A DNA stretch of 6,806 nt from Actinomycetes bacterium (lineage in GTDB: Bacteria; Actinomycetota; Acidimicrobiia; Acidimicrobiales; RAAP-2). The notes under the pieces are model-generated. The model was not told the origin of the DNA. It searched no databases and worked only from the letters and a program-made list of their open reading frames with translations. Where the stretch lies: NCBI GenBank assembly GCA_021807655.1, contig JAKBCT010000003.1:37197-44002 (forward strand), given 5' to 3'. This document shows, in pieces, positions 1 through 6,547 of the stretch. Positions within the stretch are counted from its first letter, which is position 1, and each line of letters opens with the position of its first letter. Position numbers and translations under genes: made by a program.

Positions 1-516
1 CACGGCGTATTCCTCGGTTCGATCATGGCCTCGGAGACCACCGCGGCCGCGACGGGCGCCGTTGGCAATCTGCGCCGCGATCCTTTCGCCATGCTGCCCT
101 TCTGCGGCTACAACATGGCCGACTACTTCGCGCACTGGCTCACGTTCGCCGACCGCTTCGACGAGTCGGCCCTGCCCAAGATCTTCTACGTCAACTGGTT
201 CCGCAAGGCTGACGACGGACACTGGCTCTGGCCCGGGTACGGCGAGAACAGTCGCGTGCTCGAGTGGGTGTTCGAGCGCACGGCCGGCCGCGGCCAAGCC
301 GTCGAGACGCCGATCGGCAACGTGCCGGCGCCCGGCGCACTCAACGTCGACGGACTCAACCTGCCCGAGGCCGACCTCGCCCAGCTGCTCGCCGTCGACA
401 ACGACGAGTGGCGCAACGAGGTCCCGTTGATCCGACAGCACTTCGCCAAGTTCGCCGATCGGCTGCCCGGCGCGCTGCTCGAACAGCTCGACGATCTCGA
501 GGCTCGACTCAAGTAG
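1..516 (+). CDS. pckG: Phosphoenolpyruvate carboxykinase (GTP), C-terminal part, 5' end outside the window
   Basis: This enzyme interconverts oxaloacetate and PEP using GTP/GDP in the cytosol, linking the TCA cycle to gluconeogenesis. The reading frame is open from base 1 (HGVFLGSIMASETTAAATG) to the TAG at 514-516, giving 171 visible residues. Family members are about 600 aa, so this is roughly the last quarter. Family blocks seen in order are the MASETTAAATG segment, RRDPFAMLPFCGYNMADYF (the aromatic guanine-binding region), PKIFYVNWFRK and the LWPGYGENSRVLEWVF block, then a helical C-terminus. I recall the mycobacterial GTP-PEPCK C-terminus as very similar over this whole stretch. The catalytic metal and P-loop regions lie upstream, outside the window. 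The ATG at 25 is internal to the protein, not a start. Nothing suggests a broken gene: the truncation is only the window edge. The gene converges on the NADH dehydrogenase gene with one base between the stop codons. Confidence 0.97.
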   Translation, partial: HGVFLGSIMASETTAAATGAVGNLRRDPFAMLPFCGYNMADYFAHWLTFADRFDESALPKIFYVNWFRKADDGHWLWPGYGENSRVLEWVFERTAGRGQAVETPIGNVPAPGALNVDGLNLPEADLAQLLAVDNDEWRNEVPLIRQHFAKFADRLPGALLEQLDDLEARLK

Positions 517-517
517 G

Positions 518-1822
518 TCATTCGGCCGTTTCGGCGTCGGCCACGATGAGCCGTGGTCCTGACGGCCAGTCGAAGTAGCGCCACGTCCAGTTGATCAACA
601 CGCGGAGCCGGTTCCTGAAGCCGACGAGGTAGAAGAGGTGCAGACCGAGCCACGCCAACCAACCGAGGGTTCCGCGAATGACCCCGCCCCGGGGTAGTTT
701 CGCAACCGCGGCCCGCCGTCCGATGGTGGCCATGATTCCCTTGTTGCGATAGACGAACGGTTCCGTCGGTTCGCCCCGCGTGACCCGCAGGATCTGGGCG
801 GCGCAGTGGCGTCCCGACTGGATCGCGACGGGCGCCAACTGCGCACAGAACGACCCGTCGGCGCTCGGTATGGCGGCCGCGTCGCCGACGGCCCAGACGT
901 TTTCACTGGTGTCGCAGCGTAGGTCCGCGCCCACGCCGGCGCGTCCCCCGGGGCCGGCCGCCACGGCGAGGTCGTGGACTACCGTGCCGCTGGCGGTCAC
1001 GCCGGCGGCCCAGATCACCGCCGCCGTCTCGAGCCGCTCGCCGTCGGCGAAACGAATCGCGCCTTCTTCGACCGCCACGACCGAACGGCCGAGCTGGACC
1101 TCGACGCCGAGCGCGGCCAGCTCCCTCGCGGCGTAGCGACTCGCCGACTCCGGAAAGGCCGTGAGCAGTCGTTCGGCGAGGTCGACCAACACCACGCGCA
1201 CGCGCCGTGGATCGAGACGCAGTCCATCGCGCCGCAGCGCGATGCTGATGAGTTCGGCGAGCGCCCCCGCCGTCTCGACACCAGTCGGCCCGCCCCCAAC
1301 GACGACGAAGGTGAGCGACACGGGCTCACGTTCGGCGCGAACGTCGGCGTCCTCGAGCGCGAGCAGGAGACGATTGCGCAACCGGCGAGCGTCGGCGAGC
1401 GAATAGAGGGGCATCGCGAACTGCGAGGCACCGGGGATCCCGAAGTAGGCGGCCGTAGCACCGGTCGCGATGACCAGGTGGTCGTAGCCGAGCCGAGAGC
1501 CGTCGTCGAGTACCACGGTGTTGGCCACGTGATCGACCTGGCGCACGCGGCCGTGGCGAAAACGGATATTGGCCGCGCCACCGAAGATGGTCCGGATCGG
1601 GTAGGCCACGTCAGCGGGTTCGAGCCCCGCGGTGGCGACCTGGTAGAGCAGCGGGAGGAAGGTGTGGAAATTGTGCTGGTCGACGATGGTGACCCGCACG
1701 GACGAGTTCGCGAGTCCCCGCCCAACGGCGATGCCCGCGAATCCACCCCCGACGACGACGACGTGAATCCCCGCGGTTACGTCACGTGTTCTTTCAGGAT
1801 GTGCCATGGCCCAGTACAGCAC
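518..1822 (-). CDS. ndh: Type II NADH dehydrogenase (NDH-2), non-proton-pumping NADH:quinone oxidoreductase
   Basis: A 434-aa FAD flavoprotein that passes electrons from NADH to membrane quinone without pumping protons. Two Rossmann motifs are visible: GGGFAG at residues 25-30, with acidic D48 ending the second strand (FAD), and GGGPTGVE at 176-183 (NADH). ATGA at 119-122, WAAG at 271-274 and the FAD-contacting VGDAA around 312-316 complete the pattern. APVAIQ at 330-335 lies where NDH-2 enzymes carry the quinone-site AQxAxQ motif, so the first Q is replaced by P. Residues 385-417 are rich in W, L and F with basic residues and are the likely amphipathic membrane anchor. Length is normal. The start is uncertain: GTG at 1822 (used here) or ATG at 1807, which removes five residues. 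Neither has a good Shine-Dalgarno, and both leave the FAD motif intact. It starts 15 nt after the MFS stop, which suggests co-transcription. Other FAD-dependent pyridine nucleotide oxidoreductases are possible but less likely given the C-terminal anchor. Confidence 0.93.
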   Translation of the reverse strand: MLYWAMAHPERTRDVTAGIHVVVVGGGFAGIAVGRGLANSSVRVTIVDQHNFHTFLPLLYQVATAGLEPADVAYPIRTIFGGAANIRFRHGRVRQVDHVANTVVLDDGSRLGYDHLVIATGATAAYFGIPGASQFAMPLYSLADARRLRNRLLLALEDADVRAEREPVSLTFVVVGGGPTGVETAGALAELISIALRRDGLRLDPRRVRVVLVDLAERLLTAFPESASRYAARELAALGVEVQLGRSVVAVEEGAIRFADGERLETAAVIWAAGVTASGTVVHDLAVAAGPGGRAGVGADLRCDTSENVWAVGDAAAIPSADGSFCAQLAPVAIQSGRHCAAQILRVTRGEPTEPFVYRNKGIMATIGRRAAVAKLPRGGVIRGTLGWLAWLGLHLFYLVGFRNRLRVLINWTWRYFDWPSGPRLIVADAETAE

Positions 1823-1837
1823 ACCACTGAAAAGAAT

Positions 1838-3136
1838 TCAGCGACTGGCGTACCGGCGCCCCACGCCATAGAACAAGCCGCCGATGGCGGTGATCACCGC
1901 GAGAAACCGGTCCCCCGACACAAAGGCGAGCGAAATCCCCACCGGTATCACTGCTCCGATCACCCAGGCCAGCTGCTGGCGCACCGCGAAACGGGCGAAG
2001 GTCCGCCCCTGGGCGCCCGGTGGGACGTGGCGTTGGGTGATGGCGTCAAAGCTTGGTTGGGCAACCGCGGCGCAGAGTCCAAACCAGCCAGCCACGATCG
2101 ACTGACCAACGAACGATGGATAGTTGCTCGCCACCGCGGCCCCGAGCGCCGTCGCGATCAGCGCACCCAAGAGCAAATTCGACTCACGCACCGCGTTGCG
2201 CATCCGCGTAACCAGACCTAAGCCAACGAGGGCACCGACCGCGCTCATCGCCAGCGCGAACGCGAACCACCCCAACCCCGCGTGCGCCCGACGGAGTCCG
2301 AAGGCGAGCAGAAACGTGGCGAACCCGATCGTGAATCGCATCAGCGCGGCGGCGGCGAGACCCCACGACACCTCGACGTCCCCGAGCGGGTTGAGTGCGT
2401 GACGATCGCGCTCAGCCTGGGACATCTGGGCAAACTCCTCACGCACGACGCGTGCGGGACGCTGCAGCCTCATGCTCACCACCGTCGCGCCAACGTAGAC
2501 GAGTGAGGCGGCGACGAGGACTGATGGGGCACCTACCCCCTTCAGCAGACCCGCCGCGACGACGCCCGACACGAGTCCCGCGACGGTTCCGAGCAGCGTC
2601 AGCTGGGCGTTGAAGCCGGCGAATCCAGCAACCTCGCCACCAGTATCCGTCGGCCATCCGGCGTTGCCGATGGACGACCGGTGCTCGCTGAACTGGTCAG
2701 TGCGCGCCATCTCGGGCACGAGGGTCCCGCGGGTCACGACGTACAACTTCGAGGAGATCAACACGAGAAAGGCTTCGGGATAGAGCCACAGTGAGTTCAG
2801 GTGCTGACTCATCGTCCAGCACAGAATCGTGCGAGCCCCCGCCGACAGCGCCACGAGCACCCGGCGTCCGTTGGGCGAGCGGTCGATGAGGGGTCCGAGC
2901 AGCGGCGAGACCACCGCGAAGGGTGCGATCGTGATCAGAAGGTACGCGAGCACTTTGCCCTTCGCCTCGGTGGGCGAGACCGAGAAGAACAGCGAACCAG
3001 CGAGTGACACGGTCACGAACGTGTCGCCCGCCATCATCGCCACGTGCACCAGCGCCAGCCGACCAAAGGCCGTGCCCTGATCGAAGAGGTCCTGGGTCGA
3101 CGCCCACGCCAACGAGCCGAGTCCGCGATGACGCAC
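1838..3136 (-). CDS. Major facilitator superfamily permease, substrate unknown
   Basis: A 432-aa integral membrane protein with the hydrophobic pattern of a 12-helix MFS carrier. The first membrane segment starts near residue 27. The loop between helices 2 and 3 carries the MFS motif A variant GPLIDRSPNGRR at residues 81-92, with the conserved acidic D85 and basic R91/R92. A basic, charged central loop (around PARVVREEFAQMSQAERDRH) separates the two halves, followed by further helices including GLGWFAFALAMSAVGALVGL. The general look recalls the MFS_3/EntS-like exporters, but I cannot name a substrate. The start is a GTG at 3136 without an obvious Shine-Dalgarno; a -10-like TACGCT ends 8 nt upstream, so a leaderless start is possible. 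It lies 45 nt after the exported-protein gene and 15 nt before NDH-2, so it may be read from its own promoter, from the regulator's promoter, or both. Confidence 0.85.
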   Translation of the reverse strand: MRHRGLGSLAWASTQDLFDQGTAFGRLALVHVAMMAGDTFVTVSLAGSLFFSVSPTEAKGKVLAYLLITIAPFAVVSPLLGPLIDRSPNGRRVLVALSAGARTILCWTMSQHLNSLWLYPEAFLVLISSKLYVVTRGTLVPEMARTDQFSEHRSSIGNAGWPTDTGGEVAGFAGFNAQLTLLGTVAGLVSGVVAAGLLKGVGAPSVLVAASLVYVGATVVSMRLQRPARVVREEFAQMSQAERDRHALNPLGDVEVSWGLAAAALMRFTIGFATFLLAFGLRRAHAGLGWFAFALAMSAVGALVGLGLVTRMRNAVRESNLLLGALIATALGAAVASNYPSFVGQSIVAGWFGLCAAVAQPSFDAITQRHVPPGAQGRTFARFAVRQQLAWVIGAVIPVGISLAFVSGDRFLAVITAIGGLFYGVGRRYASR

Positions 3137-3144
3137 GAGTACGT

Positions 3145-3174
3145 AGCGTAGGTGATTGGCTCACGCGGTCGTAA
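3145..3174 (-). promoter_or_regulatory. Possible promoter for the MFS permease and NDH-2 genes
   Basis: On the minus strand, TTACGA (3174-3169) and TACGCT (3150-3145) are 18 nt apart. TACGCT matches the TANNNT actinobacterial -10 pattern and ends 8 nt before the GTG of the permease, which fits a leaderless transcript. The -35 match is weak, and the 45-nt gap could equally be a simple intra-operon spacer. Confidence 0.3.
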
Positions 3175-3181
3175 CGTCGCG

Positions 3182-3559
3182 TCAGTTCGAGAAGCAGGCC
3201 CGCCGATAGACGATCGTCGGCAGCTCGCCGGGGTGGCAGTACTTCAAGCGCGAGGCGAAACGCCACGCCCGCGTCGAGGACTCAAAGCGCATGAGTTCGG
3301 TGACGCCGATGCGATTCGGGCCTACCATGATGGTCGCCCACAGGTACGCCCACGAACCTTCGCAGCCATAGGCGTTGACGCCACCGGTCGAGGCCAAGTG
3401 CGTCACCGGTGCGCTGATCGCAGCGGCCGAACACGACGCCGCACTCGGCGGCGATTCAGACGTTGCGGTCGCTCGAGAGACCGTCCACCCGAGGCCCAGA
3501 GCCACCACCAGCGCCGTCACGACGCGAGGGATCGACACCTCGTCAGCCTGACCCGTCAC
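3182..3559 (-). CDS. Small exported or membrane-anchored hypothetical protein with four cysteines
   Basis: A 125-aa protein I cannot assign to a named family. Residues 11-27 (PRVVTALVVALGLGWTV) form one hydrophobic segment followed by an Ala/Ser/Thr-rich stretch, as in a signal peptide with possible cleavage near ATA at 30-32, or a membrane anchor. No lipobox cysteine is placed correctly: C43 lies too far downstream of the hydrophobic core. The rest is a compact domain with cysteines at 43, 66, 108 and 122 and several aromatics (GCEGSWAYLWATI, RLKYCHPGELPTIVYR). Two disulfides outside the membrane are plausible, as in small secreted actinobacterial proteins. The GTG start at 3559 overlaps the TetR stop in a GTGA arrangement, so translation is probably coupled. 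The overlap, the export signal and the even cysteine number support a real gene. Longer frames on the opposite strand across the same bases are Arg-rich and look like shadows. Function is unknown; roles in sensing or binding the regulator's ligand would be guesses. Confidence 0.75.
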   Translation of the reverse strand: MTGQADEVSIPRVVTALVVALGLGWTVSRATATSESPPSAASCSAAAISAPVTHLASTGGVNAYGCEGSWAYLWATIMVGPNRIGVTELMRFESSTRAWRFASRLKYCHPGELPTIVYRRACFSN

Positions 3560-4185
3560 GAATCACGCACATCGCCGTTCAGCATCGCCGACTGGAAGAG
3601 CGTGTTCATCGTGAAGTCCCAGTCCTCCTGCTCGACGGGAGTCGTCGTGACGTCGTCGAGGACCCGACCGAAGACGATCGCCTGAATCAACACGGCGAGG
3701 GACCTCGCCGACACGTCCTTGCGTACGAAGCCTCGGTCCTGGCCCATCGACATTACGTCGGCCAGTTCGACGGTGAGTCGTGATTCAGTGGCGCCGATCA
3801 AGGCGGCGAGCTCCGGTCTGGTGAGCGCCGCCGCCACGATCCGGGTACGCATCGCCCGACTCCGTCGGCGCTCCTCGCCCGCGGTGAGCAATCCAATCAA
3901 CGGCTGGATACGGACGAGAAACTCATCGATGTCCGCGGATTCGCTACTGGCGTTGGACAATTCGTCGATGTCCCGTTGAACCAAATCGCTGAACAACTGG
4001 TTATACGCGGCGTCGATCACACCCTCACGAGATCCAAAGTGGTGGTAGACGGAACCGTAATTCACACCCGTTGCGTCACAAATGTCCGGTATCCGAATCA
4101 GTGATTCATCTCCGGTCCAGAGACGAGATACGACTTCGTCAATTACCGCTTTCATGACGGGAATCGACCGTCGCTGCTTAGCCAC
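3556..4185 (-). CDS. TetR/AcrR-family transcriptional regulator
   Basis: A 209-aa dimeric DNA-binding repressor-type protein. The N-terminal helix-turn-helix is clear: IPDICDATGVNYGSVYHHF at residues 32-50, followed by GSREGVIDAAY, the usual TetR tail into helix 4. Residues from about 65 to 205 form the helical ligand-binding and dimerisation half, which is poorly conserved and names no ligand; length is typical. The GTG start at 4185 lies 6 nt after a good -10 box (TAGAAT on the minus strand), so the mRNA is probably leaderless. It is divergent from the DHA2 efflux gene across 135 nt that contain an inverted repeat, the classic layout for a TetR protein controlling an exporter and itself. 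Downstream it overlaps the exported-protein gene by 4 nt. That it represses the efflux gene is inferred from layout, not shown. Confidence 0.92.
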   Translation of the reverse strand: MAKQRRSIPVMKAVIDEVVSRLWTGDESLIRIPDICDATGVNYGSVYHHFGSREGVIDAAYNQLFSDLVQRDIDELSNASSESADIDEFLVRIQPLIGLLTAGEERRRSRAMRTRIVAAALTRPELAALIGATESRLTVELADVMSMGQDRGFVRKDVSARSLAVLIQAIVFGRVLDDVTTTPVEQEDWDFTMNTLFQSAMLNGDVRDS

Positions 4186-4191
4186 ATTTGG

Positions 4192-4197
4192 ATTCTA
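4192..4197 (-). promoter_or_regulatory. -10 box of the TetR gene (leaderless promoter)
   Basis: TAGAAT on the minus strand matches five of six bases of TATAAT. It ends 6 nt before the GTG start, so transcription should begin at or next to the start codon. No good -35 sits at 17-18 nt: the nearest hexamer is TGTGCT at 4220-4215, inside the inverted repeat. A perfect TTGACA at 4227-4222 lies 24 nt away, too far for normal spacing. Confidence 0.6.
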
Positions 4198-4211
4198 CCG
4201 TCCACCACTGC

Positions 4212-4235
4212 GTTAGCACATTGTCAATTGCTGAC
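4212..4235. promoter_or_regulatory. Candidate TetR operator: imperfect 24-bp inverted repeat
   Basis: GTTAGCA, 10 bp, then TGCTGAC; six of seven arm positions are complementary (the mismatch is T4214 against G4233). The spacer contains a smaller ATTG-T-CAAT palindrome at 4220-4228, offset by half a base. The element lies in the divergent region between the TetR and DHA2 genes, at about -27 to -50 relative to the TetR start. There it would cover the -35 region and block its own promoter. Size and symmetry suit a TetR dimer or dimer pair. Binding is inferred only from position and symmetry. Confidence 0.5.
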
Positions 4236-4310
4236 CGTGCGTGGTGCCGAGTCTTCGCGAGCCACGCGCCGTGCCCGGTAGTGTTTGCCCCGATACCGTT
4301 TCAACGTCTG

Positions 4311-4315
4311 AGGAG
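4311..4315 (+). promoter_or_regulatory. Shine-Dalgarno of the DHA2 efflux gene
   Basis: AGGAG is followed by 5 nt and then GTG at 4321. This fixes the GTG as the start and contrasts with the leaderless-looking divergent gene. The efflux mRNA therefore has a leader. A TAGTGT at 4279-4284 could be its -10, but I found no matching -35. Confidence 0.75.
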
Positions 4316-4320
4316 TAGTC

Positions 4321-5814
4321 GTGTCGAAGACGGCCCGCCTGGAGCCCGAAATCATACGGGTTGGCGTGGTGATTGTCCTCGGCGCGATCATGTCGATTCT
4401 CGACACGACGATCGTCGCGGTCGCCCTTCGCACCCTCAGCCACGATTTCCGCGTTGACGTGTCGACGATTCAGTGGGTGACGACCGGGTATCTGCTCGCC
4501 CTCGCCGTGGTAATCCCGGTGTCGGGGTGGGCAATCCATCGGATCGGCGCCAAACCCGTCTACATGATCTCGCTCGGTTTCTTCATCACCGGCTCGGCGA
4601 TGAGTGGCCTCGCCTGGTCGGCGACGAGCCTGATCCTCTTTCGCGTCTTCCAGGGCCTCGGCGGTGGGATGATCCTGCCGGTCGGCCAGTCGATCTTGGC
4701 GCGCACCGCGGGTCCCCAGCGGATGGGTCAGGTGATGGGGATCATCGGCGTCCCGCAACTCCTCGGACCGATCCTCGGACCCGTGATCGGCGGGGTCATC
4801 ATCTCGAACACCTCGTGGCGATGGATCTTCTTCGTCAACGTACCGATCGGACTCGTGGCGCTCTGGCTCGCTCGGCGATCACTCCCCGCGACGTCGGGTG
4901 ATCGGGGTCATCGGTTCGACCTTCTCGGCTTTCTGCTGCTGTCACCGGGACTGGCCTTCATCGTCTACGGACTCGCCGAGGTTGGTAGCCGCGGGGGATT
5001 CAGTGGTGCCCCGGTGTACGACAGCCTGGTCGTCGGAGTCATCTTGAGCGCGCTATTCGTCCTTCGTTCGCTGCGGGCACCCGAGCCGCTCATCGACATG
5101 AGACTCTTTCGCGATCGGACGTTCTCACTCGCCTCGACGGGCATCTTCCTCGTCGGCGCCACGCTCTACGGAACGATGTTCTTGCTCCCGCTCTACTACC
5201 AGATTGTCCGGGGCGACTCAGCCTGGTTGGCCGGGGTCATGATGGCGCCCCAGGGACTGGGCGCCGCGTTGTCAATGCGCGCCGGCGGACTGATGGCCGA
5301 CCGGCGAGGACCGCGATCGGTAGTGCCCTACGGCGTCGTGATCCTCGCCGCCGGCACGTTCTTCTACACCCAGGTATCCGCGACGTCCAGCTATTGGCTG
5401 CTCGGATTCGCGTTGTTCATCCGCGGCCTAGGCATGGGCGCGACAATGATGCCAACCTTTGCCGCCTCGTACTACAACCTCACCCACGAAGACGTACCCA
5501 AGGCGACGTCGGCCACCAACATCCTGCGCCAGGTCGGCGGCTCCCTCGGCGTGGCCGTGTTCGCCGTCGTGCTGCAGACCCAGATAACCCACCGCCTCCC
5601 CGCGGTTGGTCTCGCCCTTCAGGCCGGTAAGATTCACCCGAGCGTCAGCCAACTCCAAGCAGTGGCCGCGGCGTTCGCCCACTCGTTCTGGTGGTCGTTC
5701 GCCGTCTCGCTGTTGGCGCTCATCCCCGCGGTGTTCTTACCGAATCGTGGCCTCGCGGCCCAACGATCCGCCCCGTCCCCCGCGGTCGACTCACAACCGG
5801 AAAGTTCGTTCTGA
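4321..5814 (+). CDS. DHA2-family (EmrB/QacA-type) multidrug:H+ antiporter
   Basis: A 497-aa MFS exporter of the 14-helix drug:H+ antiporter-2 type, acting in the cytoplasmic membrane. Visible signatures are motif D1, LDTTIVAVALRTL, at residues 27-39 in helix 1 (R37 replaces the usual proline after VAL); a degenerate motif A, GWAIHRIGAKPVY, at 69-81; the RVFQGLGGGMILP helix-4 block at 108-120; and exporter motif C, GPILGPVIGG, at 149-158. SWRWIFFVNVPIG follows, a hallmark of this family. The second half has another loop motif, GGLMADRRGPRSVVPY, and later FIRGLGMGATMMP. Length fits the roughly 480-530 aa expected. The GTG start has AGGAG 5 nt upstream. The TGA is 1 nt before the ATG of the FMN reductase gene, so the two are almost certainly one operon. 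The divergent TetR gene suggests ligand-induced expression. The substrate cannot be read from sequence; hydrophobic drugs, dyes or secondary metabolites are usual for the family. Confidence 0.93.
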   Translation: MSKTARLEPEIIRVGVVIVLGAIMSILDTTIVAVALRTLSHDFRVDVSTIQWVTTGYLLALAVVIPVSGWAIHRIGAKPVYMISLGFFITGSAMSGLAWSATSLILFRVFQGLGGGMILPVGQSILARTAGPQRMGQVMGIIGVPQLLGPILGPVIGGVIISNTSWRWIFFVNVPIGLVALWLARRSLPATSGDRGHRFDLLGFLLLSPGLAFIVYGLAEVGSRGGFSGAPVYDSLVVGVILSALFVLRSLRAPEPLIDMRLFRDRTFSLASTGIFLVGATLYGTMFLLPLYYQIVRGDSAWLAGVMMAPQGLGAALSMRAGGLMADRRGPRSVVPYGVVILAAGTFFYTQVSATSSYWLLGFALFIRGLGMGATMMPTFAASYYNLTHEDVPKATSATNILRQVGGSLGVAVFAVVLQTQITHRLPAVGLALQAGKIHPSVSQLQAVAAAFAHSFWWSFAVSLLALIPAVFLPNRGLAAQRSAPSPAVDSQPESSF

Positions 5815-5815
5815 C

Positions 5816-6385
5816 ATGACCAAACCAGTACTCCAAGTAATCATCGGATCCACTCGTCCCGGACGGGCCGGCGCGGCGATCGCTACGTGGTTCTACGACC
5901 TCGCCGTGGCCGACGACCGGTTCGACGTCGAGCTCGTCGACCTCGCCGAGGTGAACCTGCCGATCTTTAATGAGCCGAACCACCCGATTCAGGGCAACTA
6001 CGAGTTCGACCACACCAAACGGTGGTCCGCCACCGTATCGCGGGGCGACGCGTTCGTCTTCGTCGTGCCCGAGTACAACCACAGCTTCAACGCCGCGACG
6101 AAGAACGCGCTCGACTACCTCCACCACGAATGGCGCTATAAGCCCGTGGGCATCGTGAGTTACGGCGGAGCCGTAATGGGCACCCGATCCGCACAGCACC
6201 TCAAGCCGGTGTTCACCGCCCTCAAGCTCGTCCACGCGGGCGACGTCTCAATCCCGCTGGTCACCACGCCCGTGGTCGACGGAGTCTTTACCGGCAACGA
6301 CGTGCTGGTTAATGCGTCGAAGAATCTCTTGAACGAACTCGACTTCCTCACGCCGGGCCTGAGCCAGCTTCGAGCCGCCCGGTAA
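5816..6385 (+). CDS. NADPH-dependent FMN reductase (flavodoxin-like fold)
   Basis: A 189-aa cytosolic flavoprotein of the NADPH-dependent FMN reductase family, which reduces FMN or, in related members, quinones, azo dyes or nitro compounds at the expense of NAD(P)H. The N-terminal strand leads into GSTRPGR at residues 11-17, the FMN-phosphate loop. PEYNHS at 85-90 with NAATKNALDY at 92-101 is the family's flavin ring-binding and dimer motif, and VSYGG at 114-118 is the third flavin-contacting loop. The frame stays open upstream inside the efflux gene, but the ATG at 5816 puts the first beta strand where the family begins. Its Shine-Dalgarno is weak (GGAAAG, 11 nt away), and with a 1-nt gap after the efflux stop, translational coupling is likely. 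Pairing with a TetR-controlled exporter suggests a stress response to redox-active compounds. Substrate is not determined. Confidence 0.92.
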   Translation: MTKPVLQVIIGSTRPGRAGAAIATWFYDLAVADDRFDVELVDLAEVNLPIFNEPNHPIQGNYEFDHTKRWSATVSRGDAFVFVVPEYNHSFNAATKNALDYLHHEWRYKPVGIVSYGGAVMGTRSAQHLKPVFTALKLVHAGDVSIPLVTTPVVDGVFTGNDVLVNASKNLLNELDFLTPGLSQLRAAR

Positions 6386-6403
6386 TCGTCAGCCTTCACT
6401 TAC

Positions 6404-6436
6404 GGCGTGCCACGACGCGCACCCGGTGCGCACGCC
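6404..6436. repeat. G+C-rich nested inverted repeats downstream of the FMN reductase
   Basis: Two overlapping perfect inverted repeats: GGCGTGC (6404-6410) with GCACGCC (6430-6436), and GCGCACC (6417-6423) with GGTGCGC (6425-6431) around one central base. They share bases, so only one could form at a time in RNA. The structure begins 18 nt after the FMN reductase stop and has no T-tract. It might act as an mRNA 3'-end structure for the efflux operon or be a chance feature of GC-rich DNA. Confidence 0.4.
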
Positions 6437-6547
6437 AATGGCCGTGACGCCAACGAACGCAGTGCTCGCCAGAACCCCGTTCATCGCCAACCCGCGAGCC
6501 GAGGAAGTACGGCGTGGTAGCAGCGCGGAGTGAACGGCCACGGGACT

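Noticed and set aside
974..2221. Plus-strand open frame of 415 codons opposite NDH-2 and the MFS gene
   Set aside because: It spans two well-supported minus-strand genes and the gap between them, and its translation is a low-complexity Arg/Glu/Asp/Gly mix without any domain. It is an antisense shadow.
3152..3685. Plus-strand open frame of 177 codons across the exported-protein gene
   Set aside because: The translation is very Arg-rich with no domain and crosses two genes. The minus-strand frame has an export segment, paired cysteines and start-stop coupling, so it is preferred.
4192..4227. Perfect TTGACA at 4227-4222 as the -35 of the TetR promoter
   Set aside because: The spacer to TAGAAT is 24 nt, too long for a standard sigma-70-type promoter.
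4239..4267. GCGTGG/CCACGC inverted repeat in the divergent intergenic region
   Set aside because: Six-bp arms with a 17-nt spacer in GC-rich DNA are expected by chance. It has no T-tract and no clear link to a promoter.
5606..5815. Extended N-terminus of the FMN reductase overlapping the efflux gene
   Set aside because: The 70 extra residues are Arg/Ser/Pro-rich shadow of the antiporter frame. The family begins at the MTKPVLQVIIGS strand.
6401..6516. Direct repeat TACGGCGTG at 6401-6409 and 6508-6516
   Set aside because: Only 9 bp and two copies with no further similarity around them. Not enough for a repeat family or attachment sites.
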